From positions 1 through 64,000 of the forward strand of contig CAWGAE010000005.1 of NCBI GenBank assembly GCA_963820395.1: a stretch of DNA of 64,000 bases, read 5' to 3'. Below are positions 35,248 to 43,992 of this stretch, in pieces (positions within the stretch are counted from its first letter, which is position 1; the number at the start of each line of letters is the position of its first letter). A model generated the notes under the pieces. That model had not been told where the DNA came from, searched no databases, and was given only the letters and a program-made list of their open reading frames with translations. Source of the DNA: DATFVJ01 sp963820395 (lineage in GTDB: Bacteria; Actinomycetota; Actinomycetes; Streptosporangiales; Streptosporangiaceae). Both the position numbers and the translations under genes were made by a program.

Positions 35248-36005
35248 GGGGCTGTCACTGACTGTCACCCTCGGTGCGCCCGCGTCCGCGGGCGCCGTTA
35301 CCCCCGAGGAGGACAGATAGTGACAACTCAGCAGGAAGCGGACGAGCGGCGGCGGCTGGAGCGAGCGAGGCAGATCGCGTTGTTCCGGTACTCGCTGATC
35401 CAGGACGTCATCAGCCCGCAGCTGACGGCCGCGCAGCGGGGCCGGCGGGTGCGCCAGCTTGCCGCCATGACCCATCCCGGGCCGGACGGGACCGAGGTCC
35501 GGGTGTCGTGCCAGACGATCAACCGGTGGAAGCGGGATTACCTGGCCGGCGGGTTCGACGCGCTGGTCCCCTGCCCGCGGCAGGCCAGCCCGCGCACGCC
35601 GGGCGAGGTGCTGACGCTGGCCGCGGCGCTGAAGCGGGAGAATCCCGAGCGCACCGCCGCGCAGGTGCAGCGGATCTTGCGGGCACAGTCAGGCTGGGCG
35701 CCGTCGGACCGGACGCTGCAGCGGCTGTTCGCCCGGCTGGAGCTGAACCGGCCGCCCGCAGGTCCCGGGCAGCAGCAGGTGTTCGGCCGGTTCGAAGCCA
35801 ACCGGCCTAACGAGCTGTGGACCGGCGACGCGCTGCATGGCCCGCCCGTCGGCGGCCGCAAGGCCTACCTGTTCTGCTTCATCGACGACCACTCCCGGGC
35901 GGTGATGGGCGCCCGGTGGGCGTTCCACGAGGACGTGGTGCGGCTGGCCGCCGCGTTGCGCCCGGCCCTGGCCGTCCGCGGCGTCCCCGAATCGGTCTAC
36001 GTCGA

Positions 36006-36086
36006 TTATGCCGACCTGCAGGTTATGCCGACCTCTGCGGGAACCTCGTGCTCAGCGGGGCGGAGCGCGTGAAAGTGTCGGCATAA
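36006..36086. repeat. RIT 2 terminal inverted repeat, left
   Basis: Identical in complement to 39256-39336 over 81 bp. It holds TTATGCCGAC twice in direct orientation near the outer edge and GTCGGCATAA at the inner edge; the last overlaps the stop region of the third recombinase. This triple-motif layout likely contains the recombinase-binding sites. Confidence 0.92.
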
Positions 36087-37076
36087 TCACAGCGCTTCGA
36101 GGAAGGCGAGGACTGGGTCTGGAGGCCGATAGCGGCCGGGCTTGACTGTCAGGGGCGTGACCTTGGCGATGGCCCGTTCCTTCTGGGACATGTCGGCATG
36201 CAGGTAAACGTTCGTGGTCGAGACCTGCTCGTGGCCGAGCCAGAGCGCGATCACGGTGACGTCGGTTCCCGAGAGCAAAAGCCGCATGGCGGCGGTATGC
36301 CGCAGGGTGTGGGCGGTCACGTGCTTGGCCCGGATAGAAGGGCATGCCTGGGTGGCCCGGGAGACGTAGATCGCGATCCTGTGCTCGATGGCATCGCGGC
36401 CGAGGGGCCGCCCGGTGCTGGTGGGGAACAACGGCTCGGGCGCGATGCCCTGGCGTTCGGCGTGCCAGGCGCGTAGCACGGCGACGGTCGAAGGGACGAG
36501 CGGTGTCCGCCGTTCCTTGCGTCCTTTGCCGATGCAGTGGACGTGCGCGCCGGTGCCAAGCACGATGTCGGCGACGGTGAGTTTTGCCAGCTCGGAGATG
36601 CGCAGCCCGGTCTGGATGGCGAGCACCAGCAGGGCGTGGTCACGCCGCCCGGTCCAGGTGGCCTGATCGCACGCGGCGAGAAGCGCATCGGCCTCCTCGT
36701 CAGTGAGGTAGGTGACCAGGTTGCGCTCGGACCGCTTGGCCGGGATGGCGAGGACGCGCTGGATCGACGCGGCGTGCTCGGGATGGTTCAGGGCGGCGTA
36801 GCCGAACAGCGAGTGGATCGCGGCGAGCCGGTTGTTGCGGGTGCGGACGGTGTTGCCGCGTTCTCGTTCAAGGTGGTCCAGGAACGCGGCCACGAGCGGT
36901 GCGTCAAGGTCACCGATGTCGAGCTGGCACGGCTGCTTGCCGGTCCGGCCGGCCGCGAAGCGCAGCAGCAGCCGGAAGGTGTCCCGGTAGGCGGCGACGG
37001 TATTCGGGCTGGCTTGGCGCTGGCCGGCGAGCCGGTCGGTGAAGAACGCCTGAAGGGCCGGGGCGAGCGCGGTCAT
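36087..37076 (-). CDS. ritC: RIT tyrosine recombinase C
   Basis: 329-residue tyrosine recombinase. The SAM-like domain covers residues 1-105 (LAGQRQASPNTVAAYRDTFR). Catalytic motifs: QTGLRISELAKL (Arg), GKGRKERRTP (Lys), HTLRHTAAM (HxxR), WLGHEQVSTTNVYLH (His and Tyr). ATG 37076 overlaps the natural stop of the upstream recombinase (ATGA). The stop codon adjoins the terminal repeat. Intact. It is closely related to the 771-1865 gene, showing two RIT elements of different repeat sequence in one window. Confidence 0.93.
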   Translation of the reverse strand: MTALAPALQAFFTDRLAGQRQASPNTVAAYRDTFRLLLRFAAGRTGKQPCQLDIGDLDAPLVAAFLDHLERERGNTVRTRNNRLAAIHSLFGYAALNHPEHAASIQRVLAIPAKRSERNLVTYLTDEEADALLAACDQATWTGRRDHALLVLAIQTGLRISELAKLTVADIVLGTGAHVHCIGKGRKERRTPLVPSTVAVLRAWHAERQGIAPEPLFPTSTGRPLGRDAIEHRIAIYVSRATQACPSIRAKHVTAHTLRHTAAMRLLLSGTDVTVIALWLGHEQVSTTNVYLHADMSQKERAIAKVTPLTVKPGRYRPPDPVLAFLEAL

Positions 37077-37122
37077 GACCTGCCTCCGGTCCGGCGGTCG
37101 AGGCGGGCGGCGGCCAGTTCCA

Positions 37123-37992
37123 TCAGCTCGGGGCGGCGGACAGGTACCAGTAGGTGCCTGCCGGGTTCACATGCCCGAGATAGTTGGACAGCACCGCCAT
37201 GCGGCCCTCGACGTCGATCCCTGACCGGTGCCATCGGGCCAGCGCGCGAACGGCGAAGCTGTGCCTCAGATCGTGGATCCGGGGCCGGACGGCCGTGGTG
37301 CGCACCCCGATGGCGGTGGTGATCTGGATGAACGTCGTCCGCACGCCGCCGTAGCCGAGCGCGGTGCCGGCACTGGTGAGGAAGAACGTCGCCGATCTCG
37401 GCTCCGGGCACAGCTGATCGCGGCGGGCGGCGTAGGACCGCAGGGCCTTGATGGTGCTGGGGTGCAATGGCACCAGGCGGCAGCGGCCGGACTTCGCCTC
37501 GCGGATCGTGACCACCCCGTCGTCGAGGTCAATGTCGTCCCGGCCAAGCCCGAGCACCTCGCCGACCCGCATGCCGGACGCGGCGAGCAGGCCGAAAAGG
37601 GCCTCGTGGGTCGCCGCGCGCAACGGCGGGCGGAGCACTCGGGCGGCGCCCAGCAGTGACCGGATCTCGGCGTCGGACCACAGGTAGGGAACTGGCCGGC
37701 GGGTGACCGACGGCCACACCCCGCAGGGAGGAACTTCGGTTGCCGGCTCGATCGTCTGCAGGTACCTGGCGAACCCCCGGGCTGCTCCCAGCCGGTGGGC
37801 CAGCGAAATCGGCTGCACGCCTTGCGGTAGGCCGGCCCAGGCGATGGCCAGCTCGGCGGTGAGCGCCGGAGCTCCAGCAGCGTCGAGGTAGGCGGCGAGC
37901 TGAGGGAGCACCTGGCCTTCGAACTTGAGCTTGAAGCCGAGCGAACGGCGTAGTCGCAGGTAATCCCGGACGTGGCGGTCAAATGCGGTCAC
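37123..37992 (-). CDS. ritB: RIT tyrosine recombinase B, C-terminal frameshift
   Basis: 289-residue tyrosine recombinase with the Arg in ASGMRVGEVLGL, Lys in EAKSGRCRLVP, HDLRHSFAV, LGHVNPAGTYWYLSA. The start (GTG/ATG 37992) overlaps the preceding recombinase stop. The frame ends YLSAAPS, whereas the homologue at 1-774 reads YLSAAPELLALAAGR; here ELMELAAARLDRRTGG is present in the next frame and would end at 37073, overlapping ritC. A 1-nt indel near 37130 thus cuts ~17 residues after the catalytic Tyr. Confidence 0.9.
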   Translation of the reverse strand: MTAFDRHVRDYLRLRRSLGFKLKFEGQVLPQLAAYLDAAGAPALTAELAIAWAGLPQGVQPISLAHRLGAARGFARYLQTIEPATEVPPCGVWPSVTRRPVPYLWSDAEIRSLLGAARVLRPPLRAATHEALFGLLAASGMRVGEVLGLGRDDIDLDDGVVTIREAKSGRCRLVPLHPSTIKALRSYAARRDQLCPEPRSATFFLTSAGTALGYGGVRTTFIQITTAIGVRTTAVRPRIHDLRHSFAVRALARWHRSGIDVEGRMAVLSNYLGHVNPAGTYWYLSAAPS

Positions 37993-39203
37993 GGCTGCTC
38001 ACCTCCCGGCCAGGGCAAGGCCAGCTCCCGCAGCGCCTCAAGGTCGACCCGGGCGTAGATTGCGGTCGAAGACGGGCTGCGCTGCCGGAGAACCTGGCCG
38101 ATCTCCGGTAACGGAACCCGGGCGGCCACCATCTCGCAGGCCAGCGTGTGGCGAAGCCGGTGCGCCCCGACCGCGGCGATGCCGGCCCGGCGGCAGGCGC
38201 GGCGCACGATCGAGGACACCCCGCCGCGTCCCAGCGGCCCGGCCGGCGCGACCGCACGCAAGAACACCTCCCGCCTGCGGGTGGCGGGGCGTCCCCGCTG
38301 CAGGTAGCGGGCGATCGCCTCGCCGACGTCGGCCGGCAGGGGAAGCCGGTCCTCGCGGCGGCCCTTGCCATGCACCACAATCTCCGCCGCCCGCCAGCCG
38401 ACGTCTTCCAGCGTCAGCGCGGCGGCCTCGCCGGCGCGCAGGCCAAGGCGGAGCAGCGTGAGCAAGATCGCGTAGTCCCGCCGGCCGTCCGCTAGCCGCC
38501 GGTCGCACGACCTCAGCAAGGCCAGCGCGTCAACGTGGCTGATTCCCCTGGGCAGCGAGGAGCGGCGCCGGCCCGTCACGGCCAGCGCCGCGGCAGACAG
38601 GTCCGACGGCGTCAGGCCCTCGACGAAGCAGAACCGCAGGAACGACCGCAGCCCGGCCACGAAGTACTGCACCGACCCCACCGACACCCGCGCCGACTCG
38701 CGCTCGACCGCCCGGGTAACGTCGGCCGCGGTCAGGCTGGCAAGCTCACCGTCGGCGCCGTGCTCGGCCAGGAACCGGCGGGCGCGATCCACGTAGGCCG
38801 CCGCCGTGCAATCGGCGAGCCCCCGCTCGCGGAGCAGATAGCCGTGGAACGCGGCGAGAAGCCGCTCGCTGGCCGAACCCGGCGCAGACGCCGAGTCTGC
38901 GGGCAGCACCCCCAGCCCCCGCAGCATCTCCAGCAGTGGCGCCAGCCCCTGACGCGAGCACGCGCCATGCCCGCCGGCGCGGCGCACAGCGAAAAACTGA
39001 TCAAGCCGTTCGCTGGTCAGCCCGGCCACCGTCACGCGGCCCGCCTCCATCCAGCGGCTCAGATGCGCCACCTGGCGTAGCTCGTTGACCAACGTCAACG
39101 GCGTGTAGCCAGACTCCCTCAATCTCAACCGGTAGGCGCCGGCGAAGGGCGCCAACGGACCCCCCACCTGAACCTTGGTGACCCTGCTGGCCGGTCTAGC
39201 CAT
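37989..39203 (-). CDS. ritA: RIT tyrosine recombinase A
   Basis: 404-residue tyrosine recombinase, first in the trio and nearest the right-hand terminal repeat (52 bp away). The N-terminal half carries two SAM-like regions. Catalytic motifs: LRLGLRAGEAAAL (Arg), VVHGKGRREDRLP (Lys), GAHRLRHTLACEM (HxxR), and Tyr in SSTAIYARVD. The usual second His position reads RQRSPSS, so one catalytic residue may be substituted, a feature to compare across RitA proteins. ATGA overlap with ritB. Confidence 0.93.
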   Translation of the reverse strand: MARPASRVTKVQVGGPLAPFAGAYRLRLRESGYTPLTLVNELRQVAHLSRWMEAGRVTVAGLTSERLDQFFAVRRAGGHGACSRQGLAPLLEMLRGLGVLPADSASAPGSASERLLAAFHGYLLRERGLADCTAAAYVDRARRFLAEHGADGELASLTAADVTRAVERESARVSVGSVQYFVAGLRSFLRFCFVEGLTPSDLSAAALAVTGRRRSSLPRGISHVDALALLRSCDRRLADGRRDYAILLTLLRLGLRAGEAAALTLEDVGWRAAEIVVHGKGRREDRLPLPADVGEAIARYLQRGRPATRRREVFLRAVAPAGPLGRGGVSSIVRRACRRAGIAAVGAHRLRHTLACEMVAARVPLPEIGQVLRQRSPSSTAIYARVDLEALRELALPWPGGEQP

Positions 39204-39255
39204 CCTTCCTCCCTCTCCTGATCCGGAGAGGCAAGGATGGATGGAGCCACCTGGG

Positions 39256-39336
39256 TTATGCCGACACTTTCACGCGCTCCGCCCCGCTGAGCACGAGGTT
39301 CCCGCAGAGGTCGGCATAACCTGCAGGTCGGCATAA
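39256..39336. repeat. RIT 2 terminal inverted repeat, right
   Basis: Perfect 81-bp inverted copy of 36006-36086. It lies upstream of ritA and probably includes its promoter. Confidence 0.92.
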
Positions 39337-39368
39337 TCGACGTTGTGCCGACGTCGGCACAACGTCGA
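39337..39368. repeat. Perfect 32-bp palindrome beside RIT 2
   Basis: TCGACGTTGTGCCGAC and its exact complement, immediately outside the RIT right end and before CAACGGCTCC of the target gene. TCGA is found at its two ends and at the left RIT border, so it may be a 28-bp insertion that duplicated TCGA, or a recombination core left by RIT movement. Compare the 32-bp palindrome at 1865-1896. Confidence 0.85.
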
Positions 39369-39456
39369 CAACGGCTCCGCGTTCGTGGACGCGTGGCTGC
39401 TGCGCGCCTGCGCGGTGCTGGGAATCAAGCTGGTGCACTCCCGTCCTCGCAGGCCC

Positions 39457-39574
39457 CGCTTAACCGGCCAATCGTGACGCACCTCGAACCGGGAGAAACC
39501 GGGCGTCGATTGGCCGGTTAAGCGCGGTTATCCGGGCCGCCAGGCGAACCAATCTTCGATTGGCCGGATAACCG
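39457..39574. repeat. 118-bp double-hairpin insertion in the transposase
   Basis: First hairpin: CGCTTAACCGGCCAATCG (39457-39474) and its exact complement (39507-39524). Second: CGGTTATCCGG (39525-39535) and CCGGATAACCG (39564-39574). CGATTGGCCGG(T/A)TAA closes both. Removing 118 bp restores the frame HSRPRRPQGRGKVERFF. The layout (inner motif, then inverted motifs with TTA ends) mimics RIT terminal repeats with a different sequence, so it may be a solo RIT-like end or MITE. Confidence 0.75.
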
Positions 39575-40240
39575 CAGGGACGGGGCAAGGTGGAGAGGTT
39601 CTTCCGCACCGTCCGTGACCAGTTCCTGGTCGAGATCACCGGCCAGGACGGCGGGCCTGCCGCCGGGACCGTCGTCGCGGACCTGGCGGAGCTGAACCGG
39701 CTGTTCAGCGCCTGGGTCCAGGCCGGCTACCACCGCTCGGCGCATTCGGAGACCGGCGAGCCGCCCCTGGCCCGCTGGGCACGAGCGTCCCGGACCCGCT
39801 GCCACTGCCGACCCCGGAGCAGCTGCGCGAGGCGTTCTTGTGGTCCGAGCGGCGCACGGTGACGAAAACGGCCACGGTGTCCCTGCACGGCAACGTCTAC
39901 CAGGTCGACGCGTCCCTGGTCCGGTGCGTCATCGAGCTGATCTTTGACCCATTCGACCTGACCGATATCGATGTGCGGCACAAGGGCAAGCCCGCGGGCA
40001 AGGCCGTCCCGTTCGTCATCGGCCGCCACCGGCACGCCAAGACCCGCACCGACGACGGCGGGCAGCGCGCCGAGCCGGAGCCCACCGGGGTCGACTACCT
40101 GCGGATCCTCGATGCCGCCCACGGCGCCGAGCTGCAGGCGCAGATCAACTACGCCGCCCTCATCGACCACGCACACGATGGCGGCACCCCCAGCGCGGAC
40201 GGCGCCAGCAGCACCGGCACCAGGGAGCAGGAGGACTCCC

Positions 40241-40657
40241 GTGGATGACTTCCGCCAGATGATCAACTCCGGCGAGCTCACCAGCGACGACACCATCGCC
40301 CTGGCCCGCACCGCCGCCGGGGCCATCCGCGGCCTGAACCACGCCACCCGGCACCCGGCCGGCCTGGGCCAGCCCGCCGTCGCCTACGACATCCTCGGCG
40401 CCTTGTCCGTGGCCGCCTCCCGGCTGCCGCAGCTGCTCACCCAGATCGCCGGCTACCTCGACCGGACGCTGGCCGCCGGCCGCCTCGGCCACGACCTCGG
40501 CGAAGACCCCGCGCACGCCATCGGCGCCGCCGGCATCTTCCTCGACGACGCCCGCGGCAGCGCCGCCGCCCTGGCCGGCGACCTGGACGCCGCCCAGCAG
40601 CAGCTCGCCTCCGTCAACGGCAACCCCGCAGCCTCCCGCCGGAAGGACAACTCATGA
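40241..40657 (+). CDS. Small helical protein of the four-gene transposon
   Basis: 138-residue protein between transposase and ATPase genes. GTG 40241 overlaps the transposase stop (40246-40248), and its own stop overlaps the ATPase ATG (ATGA at 40654). It is mostly helical (LARTAAGAIRGLNHA, YDILGALSVAASRLPQLLTQ) without a known domain. The position suggests a transposition accessory factor translated in a coupled series. Confidence 0.75.
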   Translation: MDDFRQMINSGELTSDDTIALARTAAGAIRGLNHATRHPAGLGQPAVAYDILGALSVAASRLPQLLTQIAGYLDRTLAAGRLGHDLGEDPAHAIGAAGIFLDDARGSAAALAGDLDAAQQQLASVNGNPAASRRKDNS

Positions 40658-41294
40658 TCGACAAGATCCAGCAGCACTTCGGGTTCACCCAGATGCCGTT
40701 CAGCCGCGACCTGGCCCCCGCGATGCTGCACCGGCACGCCGCCCACGCCCAGGCCGCCGCCCGCATCACCTGGACCATCACCGAGAAGACCCTCGGCGTC
40801 ATAACAGGTGAGGTCGGCACTGGGAAGACCGTCGCCGCCCGCGCCGCCCTGGCCGGCATCGACCCGACCCGGCACACCGTAATCTACATCGGCAACCCCG
40901 CGGTCGGCGTGCGCGGCATCCACCACCACATCGTCACCGCCCTCGGCGGCCTGCCCGCCCACGGCACCGCCGCGCTGACCGCCCAGGCCTACGACGTCCT
41001 CGCCGGCGAAGCCGCCGAACGCAGCCGCGTCCCCGTGCTGATCATCGACGAAGCGCATCTCCTCGACCACGGCCAGCTCGAGTCCATCCGCATGCTCACC
41101 AACCACGACATGGACAGCAAGACCCCGTTCGCCACCGTCCTGATCGGCCAGCCGACCCTGCGCCGCATGATCAAGCTCGGCGTGCTGGCCGCCCTCGTTA
41201 TCTTGAGCTTCCGGGTCGGCTGGGGCTGTGACCTGCGGTGTCTCGTCGGAGACAGTGTCCTGGACAGACGCTGGTGATGTGATGCTGCTTGTTG

Positions 41295-41702
41295 TCAGCG
41301 GAGCGGATCGTTACCGGATCGCGTCCGGGATGTGCGCTGGTCGCCGAGCGCGTGGGCGAGCTGGCGGCGAAGCCGACTGTTTTCCTCGGTGAGCGCGTGG
41401 TTGCGCTGGAGGGCGGCGGCGAGCCGGGCGCGCAGGGATGCCTCGCTGGCTCGCTGGCTGGCGGGAACTGCGGCTGCTGCTGGCTTGATGCTGATGACGC
41501 GCAGCTGCCTGATCTGGTCGCGGATGTCGGGCTGGGTGTAGAGCCAGGACCGGGAGATTCCGGCTGCGGCGGCGACGGAGGCGAAGGTGACGGTGCCATC
41601 GGTCCGGTCGAGCTCGCGGAGGGCCTGAATTGCCCTGGAGCGGGTGAGTTCGTGGCGGCGGGCTGCGGCCTCGGCAAGTGGCGTGCGAGAGTCAGGAGGC
41701 AT
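41295..41702 (-). CDS. tnpC: TnpC-like (DUF6262) protein
   Basis: 135-residue protein with an N-terminal HTH-like part (FASVAAAAGISRSWLYTQPD) and a C-terminal coiled coil (ALQRNHALTEENSRLRRQLA). In Tn554, TnpC sits last and affects insertion frequency and orientation. It overlaps the tnpB-like stop by 11 bp. DUF6262 assignment is by pattern. Confidence 0.8.
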   Translation of the reverse strand: MPPDSRTPLAEAAARRHELTRSRAIQALRELDRTDGTVTFASVAAAAGISRSWLYTQPDIRDQIRQLRVISIKPAAAAVPASQRASEASLRARLAAALQRNHALTEENSRLRRQLAHALGDQRTSRTRSGNDPLR

Positions 41703-43992
41703 CAGCGGCTGTTTCTTTCTGGCCGTGGCCGTCGTCGGTTTCCAGGGCGTTGATGATCTTTTTCAGGTTGCCGGCGACCTGTTTGTTCATCTCGGCGAGA
41801 CGGGACTGCCCGGCGGCTTCGGCTGCGGTGATGAGCTGCAGGGTGGCCGTGTGCTGGGCGCGGTGGCCGGGCAGGAAATCCGGCGTTGTGATGAACATCG
41901 GGCATGTGAGACAGGCGTTGGCGTGCGGGCAGGCTTGCTGGACGGGCAGGCCGCAGTAGCCGTTGGGCAGCGCCTGGGTGGCACGCCCGATCCGCTGCTT
42001 TGCCCAAGCTGCCTCGGCGAGCGGCCCGCCGGGGTCGAGGGTGACCGTCTCGCCGCGGGCGTTGACCTTGCGGGCGGCCTCCCAGTGCCGGCGGACGGTG
42101 GAGTCGGCGAGGCGGGCGTAGTGCGCGGTCATTTCCGCCGAATCGTGGTCGAGGATCTTCTGGACCACGTGCTGGGGGACGTCGCGGTTGATGAGCGTCG
42201 TTCCGAGCGAGTGCCGGAACTGGTGGGGCGTGAGCTGGATCGGGTGGCCGTTCTCGTCGCGGATGTCGCAGCGTGCCAGCCACCGGCGGAGTCCTCCGCG
42301 GTAGGCGTCGCCGGTGGCAGGCCTGCTCCCGTCGATGTTCTTGGTGGGCCGGGGGAACAGTACGGGGGTGCCGCCGGGCCAGCGCTGGCGTGTTCGCTGC
42401 TGCTGTTGCCCGATCTCGCGGTGGAGTTCCCCGTCGATGGGCACGAGGGCCTCGCGTTTCATCTTGTGGTTGTAGTACCGCAGGTAAGGCTGGCCGTCGC
42501 CATCGTGCACGACGCAGTCGCTGCGCAGCTTGCAGGCGTCTCCGACGCGCAGTCCGCAGCGGATGAGGATGAGGGTGATCAGCCGCCGGTCAGGGCAGTC
42601 CCACCGGTTCAGGTTCGCTGAGTCCTCGACCTGGGCCATCACGTGCGCGGCGAGCGCCCGCGGGAGCTTTTCCCCGCGCCTGGGGTAGTCCTCGGCGAAG
42701 AACATGGCGTTCGCGGGCAGGCCGCTGCCCCAGCCGTGCTGCCGGATGGCGGTGAGGAAGCCGTTCAGATGCTCGATGTGCTCGGTGCGGAGCTTCCTGC
42801 CGCCGAACTCGGCGTGCAGGTCGGCCAGGTAGCGTTCCAGCAGCGGGCGGTCGACGCCGGCGATGCTGGTGACGTTCACGGCCGGGCTGGCCAGCCAAGC
42901 CGCGAAACGGCCGGTGACCCGGGCGCCCCTGGCCGCGATGCCCGGGCTGAGGCCGGTGGTCAGCCGCCACCGTGCCCATCGCTTGGCCGGTTCCGTCAGC
43001 CACGGCTGGGTGATGCCGCCGAAGCGCACGTGCGCGATCGGGTCGTCGATGCCGAGGTTGCGCAGCCGCCAGGTGTCGCGGGGGTACTCGACTTCCCAGC
43101 CGCGGCCGTAGGCCAGGTCCTCGACCTGCCGCCGGGCGTAGATGATCAGGGGGCGGGGCGTGGTCGCGGAGGTCCCGGGCGGGCCGGGCGGCGGCTTGTG
43201 CTGCCGCCACTGCTCCTCGGTCCAGTCCAGCAGCGACACGACGCCGGCGCGGGCGGTGAAGTTCACCACTCGCTGGGCCTCCATCGGGTTCACCCTGACC
43301 TGCCCGGCGTCGCTGCGGGCCTGGAACGCGTACTGCCATTCCAGGCGCAGCTGGGGATGCAGCGCCCGCAGGTCGATGCGGTCACGGTTGAGTGTGGTCT
43401 CGTCGTCGTAGCCGTCAGCAAACTCCCGGGGATCCAGCCGGCCGTGCCGGAACCACCACGCGGCGTGGGCGTGGCAGAACACGGTGTCCGAGCGGGTCCA
43501 CAGGCCGCAGTAGGCGATCAGGCAGGTGACCGGCGGATCGGGCGGCACGACGGGCTGCCCGGCCGACAGCCAGGCGTCCAGGCCGGGCTTGCCGGAGCGG
43601 CGGTAACGCCCGGCGTGAGGCGAGCAAAGGCCCAGGCAGGCCCTGCCGTAGCGGCAGCCGGGCACCTGGCAGGCCAGCGGCGGCGGGCGCCGCCGCCACT
43701 GCGGGCCGGCTGCCGCGATGAAGTCCTGAAGGTCCGGTTTTTCCTCGCACCACTGCTGGTAATGCCATCTGCACAGGCCCCGGTTCCGCCCGGTCCGGCC
43801 GCACTGATCCACCAGGCACAAGGCGCCGCCGAAGACCGGATCCTGCGGGTCGAATCCCAGCACCTCGCCGCGGAACCCGGGCCGGACCGAGGCCATCAGC
43901 CTGGCCAGCAGCCCGGCTGGGCGGGCATCCGGCCCGCCGTCATCGCCAGCGCCGGCCGCAAGCGCACCCGCCTGCCCGTCGCGGGCGCTCAC
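41692..43992 (-). CDS. tnpB: TnpB-like large tyrosine recombinase
   Basis: 766 residues, longer than Tn554 TnpB (~630). The N-terminal ~190 residues have three Cys/His clusters (CLVDQCGRTGRNRGLCRWHY, CQVPGCRYGRACLGLCSPHA, CLIAYCGLWTRSDTVFCHAH). A catalytic domain follows: ILIRCGLRVGDACKL, HQFRHSLGTTLIN, and Tyr in MTAHYARLADSTVRRHW. The C-terminal Cys cluster is ACPHANACLTCPMFI. ATGA-type overlap with the small upstream ORF. Intact. Confidence 0.9.
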   Translation of the reverse strand: MSARDGQAGALAAGAGDDGGPDARPAGLLARLMASVRPGFRGEVLGFDPQDPVFGGALCLVDQCGRTGRNRGLCRWHYQQWCEEKPDLQDFIAAAGPQWRRRPPPLACQVPGCRYGRACLGLCSPHAGRYRRSGKPGLDAWLSAGQPVVPPDPPVTCLIAYCGLWTRSDTVFCHAHAAWWFRHGRLDPREFADGYDDETTLNRDRIDLRALHPQLRLEWQYAFQARSDAGQVRVNPMEAQRVVNFTARAGVVSLLDWTEEQWRQHKPPPGPPGTSATTPRPLIIYARRQVEDLAYGRGWEVEYPRDTWRLRNLGIDDPIAHVRFGGITQPWLTEPAKRWARWRLTTGLSPGIAARGARVTGRFAAWLASPAVNVTSIAGVDRPLLERYLADLHAEFGGRKLRTEHIEHLNGFLTAIRQHGWGSGLPANAMFFAEDYPRRGEKLPRALAAHVMAQVEDSANLNRWDCPDRRLITLILIRCGLRVGDACKLRSDCVVHDGDGQPYLRYYNHKMKREALVPIDGELHREIGQQQQRTRQRWPGGTPVLFPRPTKNIDGSRPATGDAYRGGLRRWLARCDIRDENGHPIQLTPHQFRHSLGTTLINRDVPQHVVQKILDHDSAEMTAHYARLADSTVRRHWEAARKVNARGETVTLDPGGPLAEAAWAKQRIGRATQALPNGYCGLPVQQACPHANACLTCPMFITTPDFLPGHRAQHTATLQLITAAEAAGQSRLAEMNKQVAGNLKKIINALETDDGHGQKETAADAS

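Larger units (their letters stand above)
36006..39336 (-). mobile_element. Complete RIT element (recombinase in trio)
   Basis: A 3331-bp element with three consecutive overlapping tyrosine recombinase genes and 81-bp identical terminal inverted repeats. It interrupts a DDE transposase between codons for VYVD and NGSAF. TCGA is found directly on both sides (36002-36005 and 39337-39340). RIT elements are known in diverse bacteria; how they move is unknown. Confidence 0.92.
35320..40248 (+). pseudogene. DDE transposase (rve/Mu-C type), split by RIT and a 118-bp insertion
   Basis: Segments in order: N-terminal HTHs (VRVSCQTINRWKRDYLAGGF, SGWAPSDRTLQRLFARLELN) and the start of the rve core with first Asp in NELWTGDALHGPP; GVPESVYVD at 35985-36005; RIT element; DNGSAFVDAWLLRACAVLGI at 39366-39430; 118-bp insertion; GRGKVERFFRTVRDQFLVEI with the catalytic Glu at 39575 onward; frameshift near 39777; and a Mu-type C-terminal beta domain (TVSLHGNVYQVDASLVRC) ending 40248. 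GTG 35320 follows GAGGAGG. Reassembled, it is a ~500-residue TniA/IS481-like transposase. Now inactive. Confidence 0.88.
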
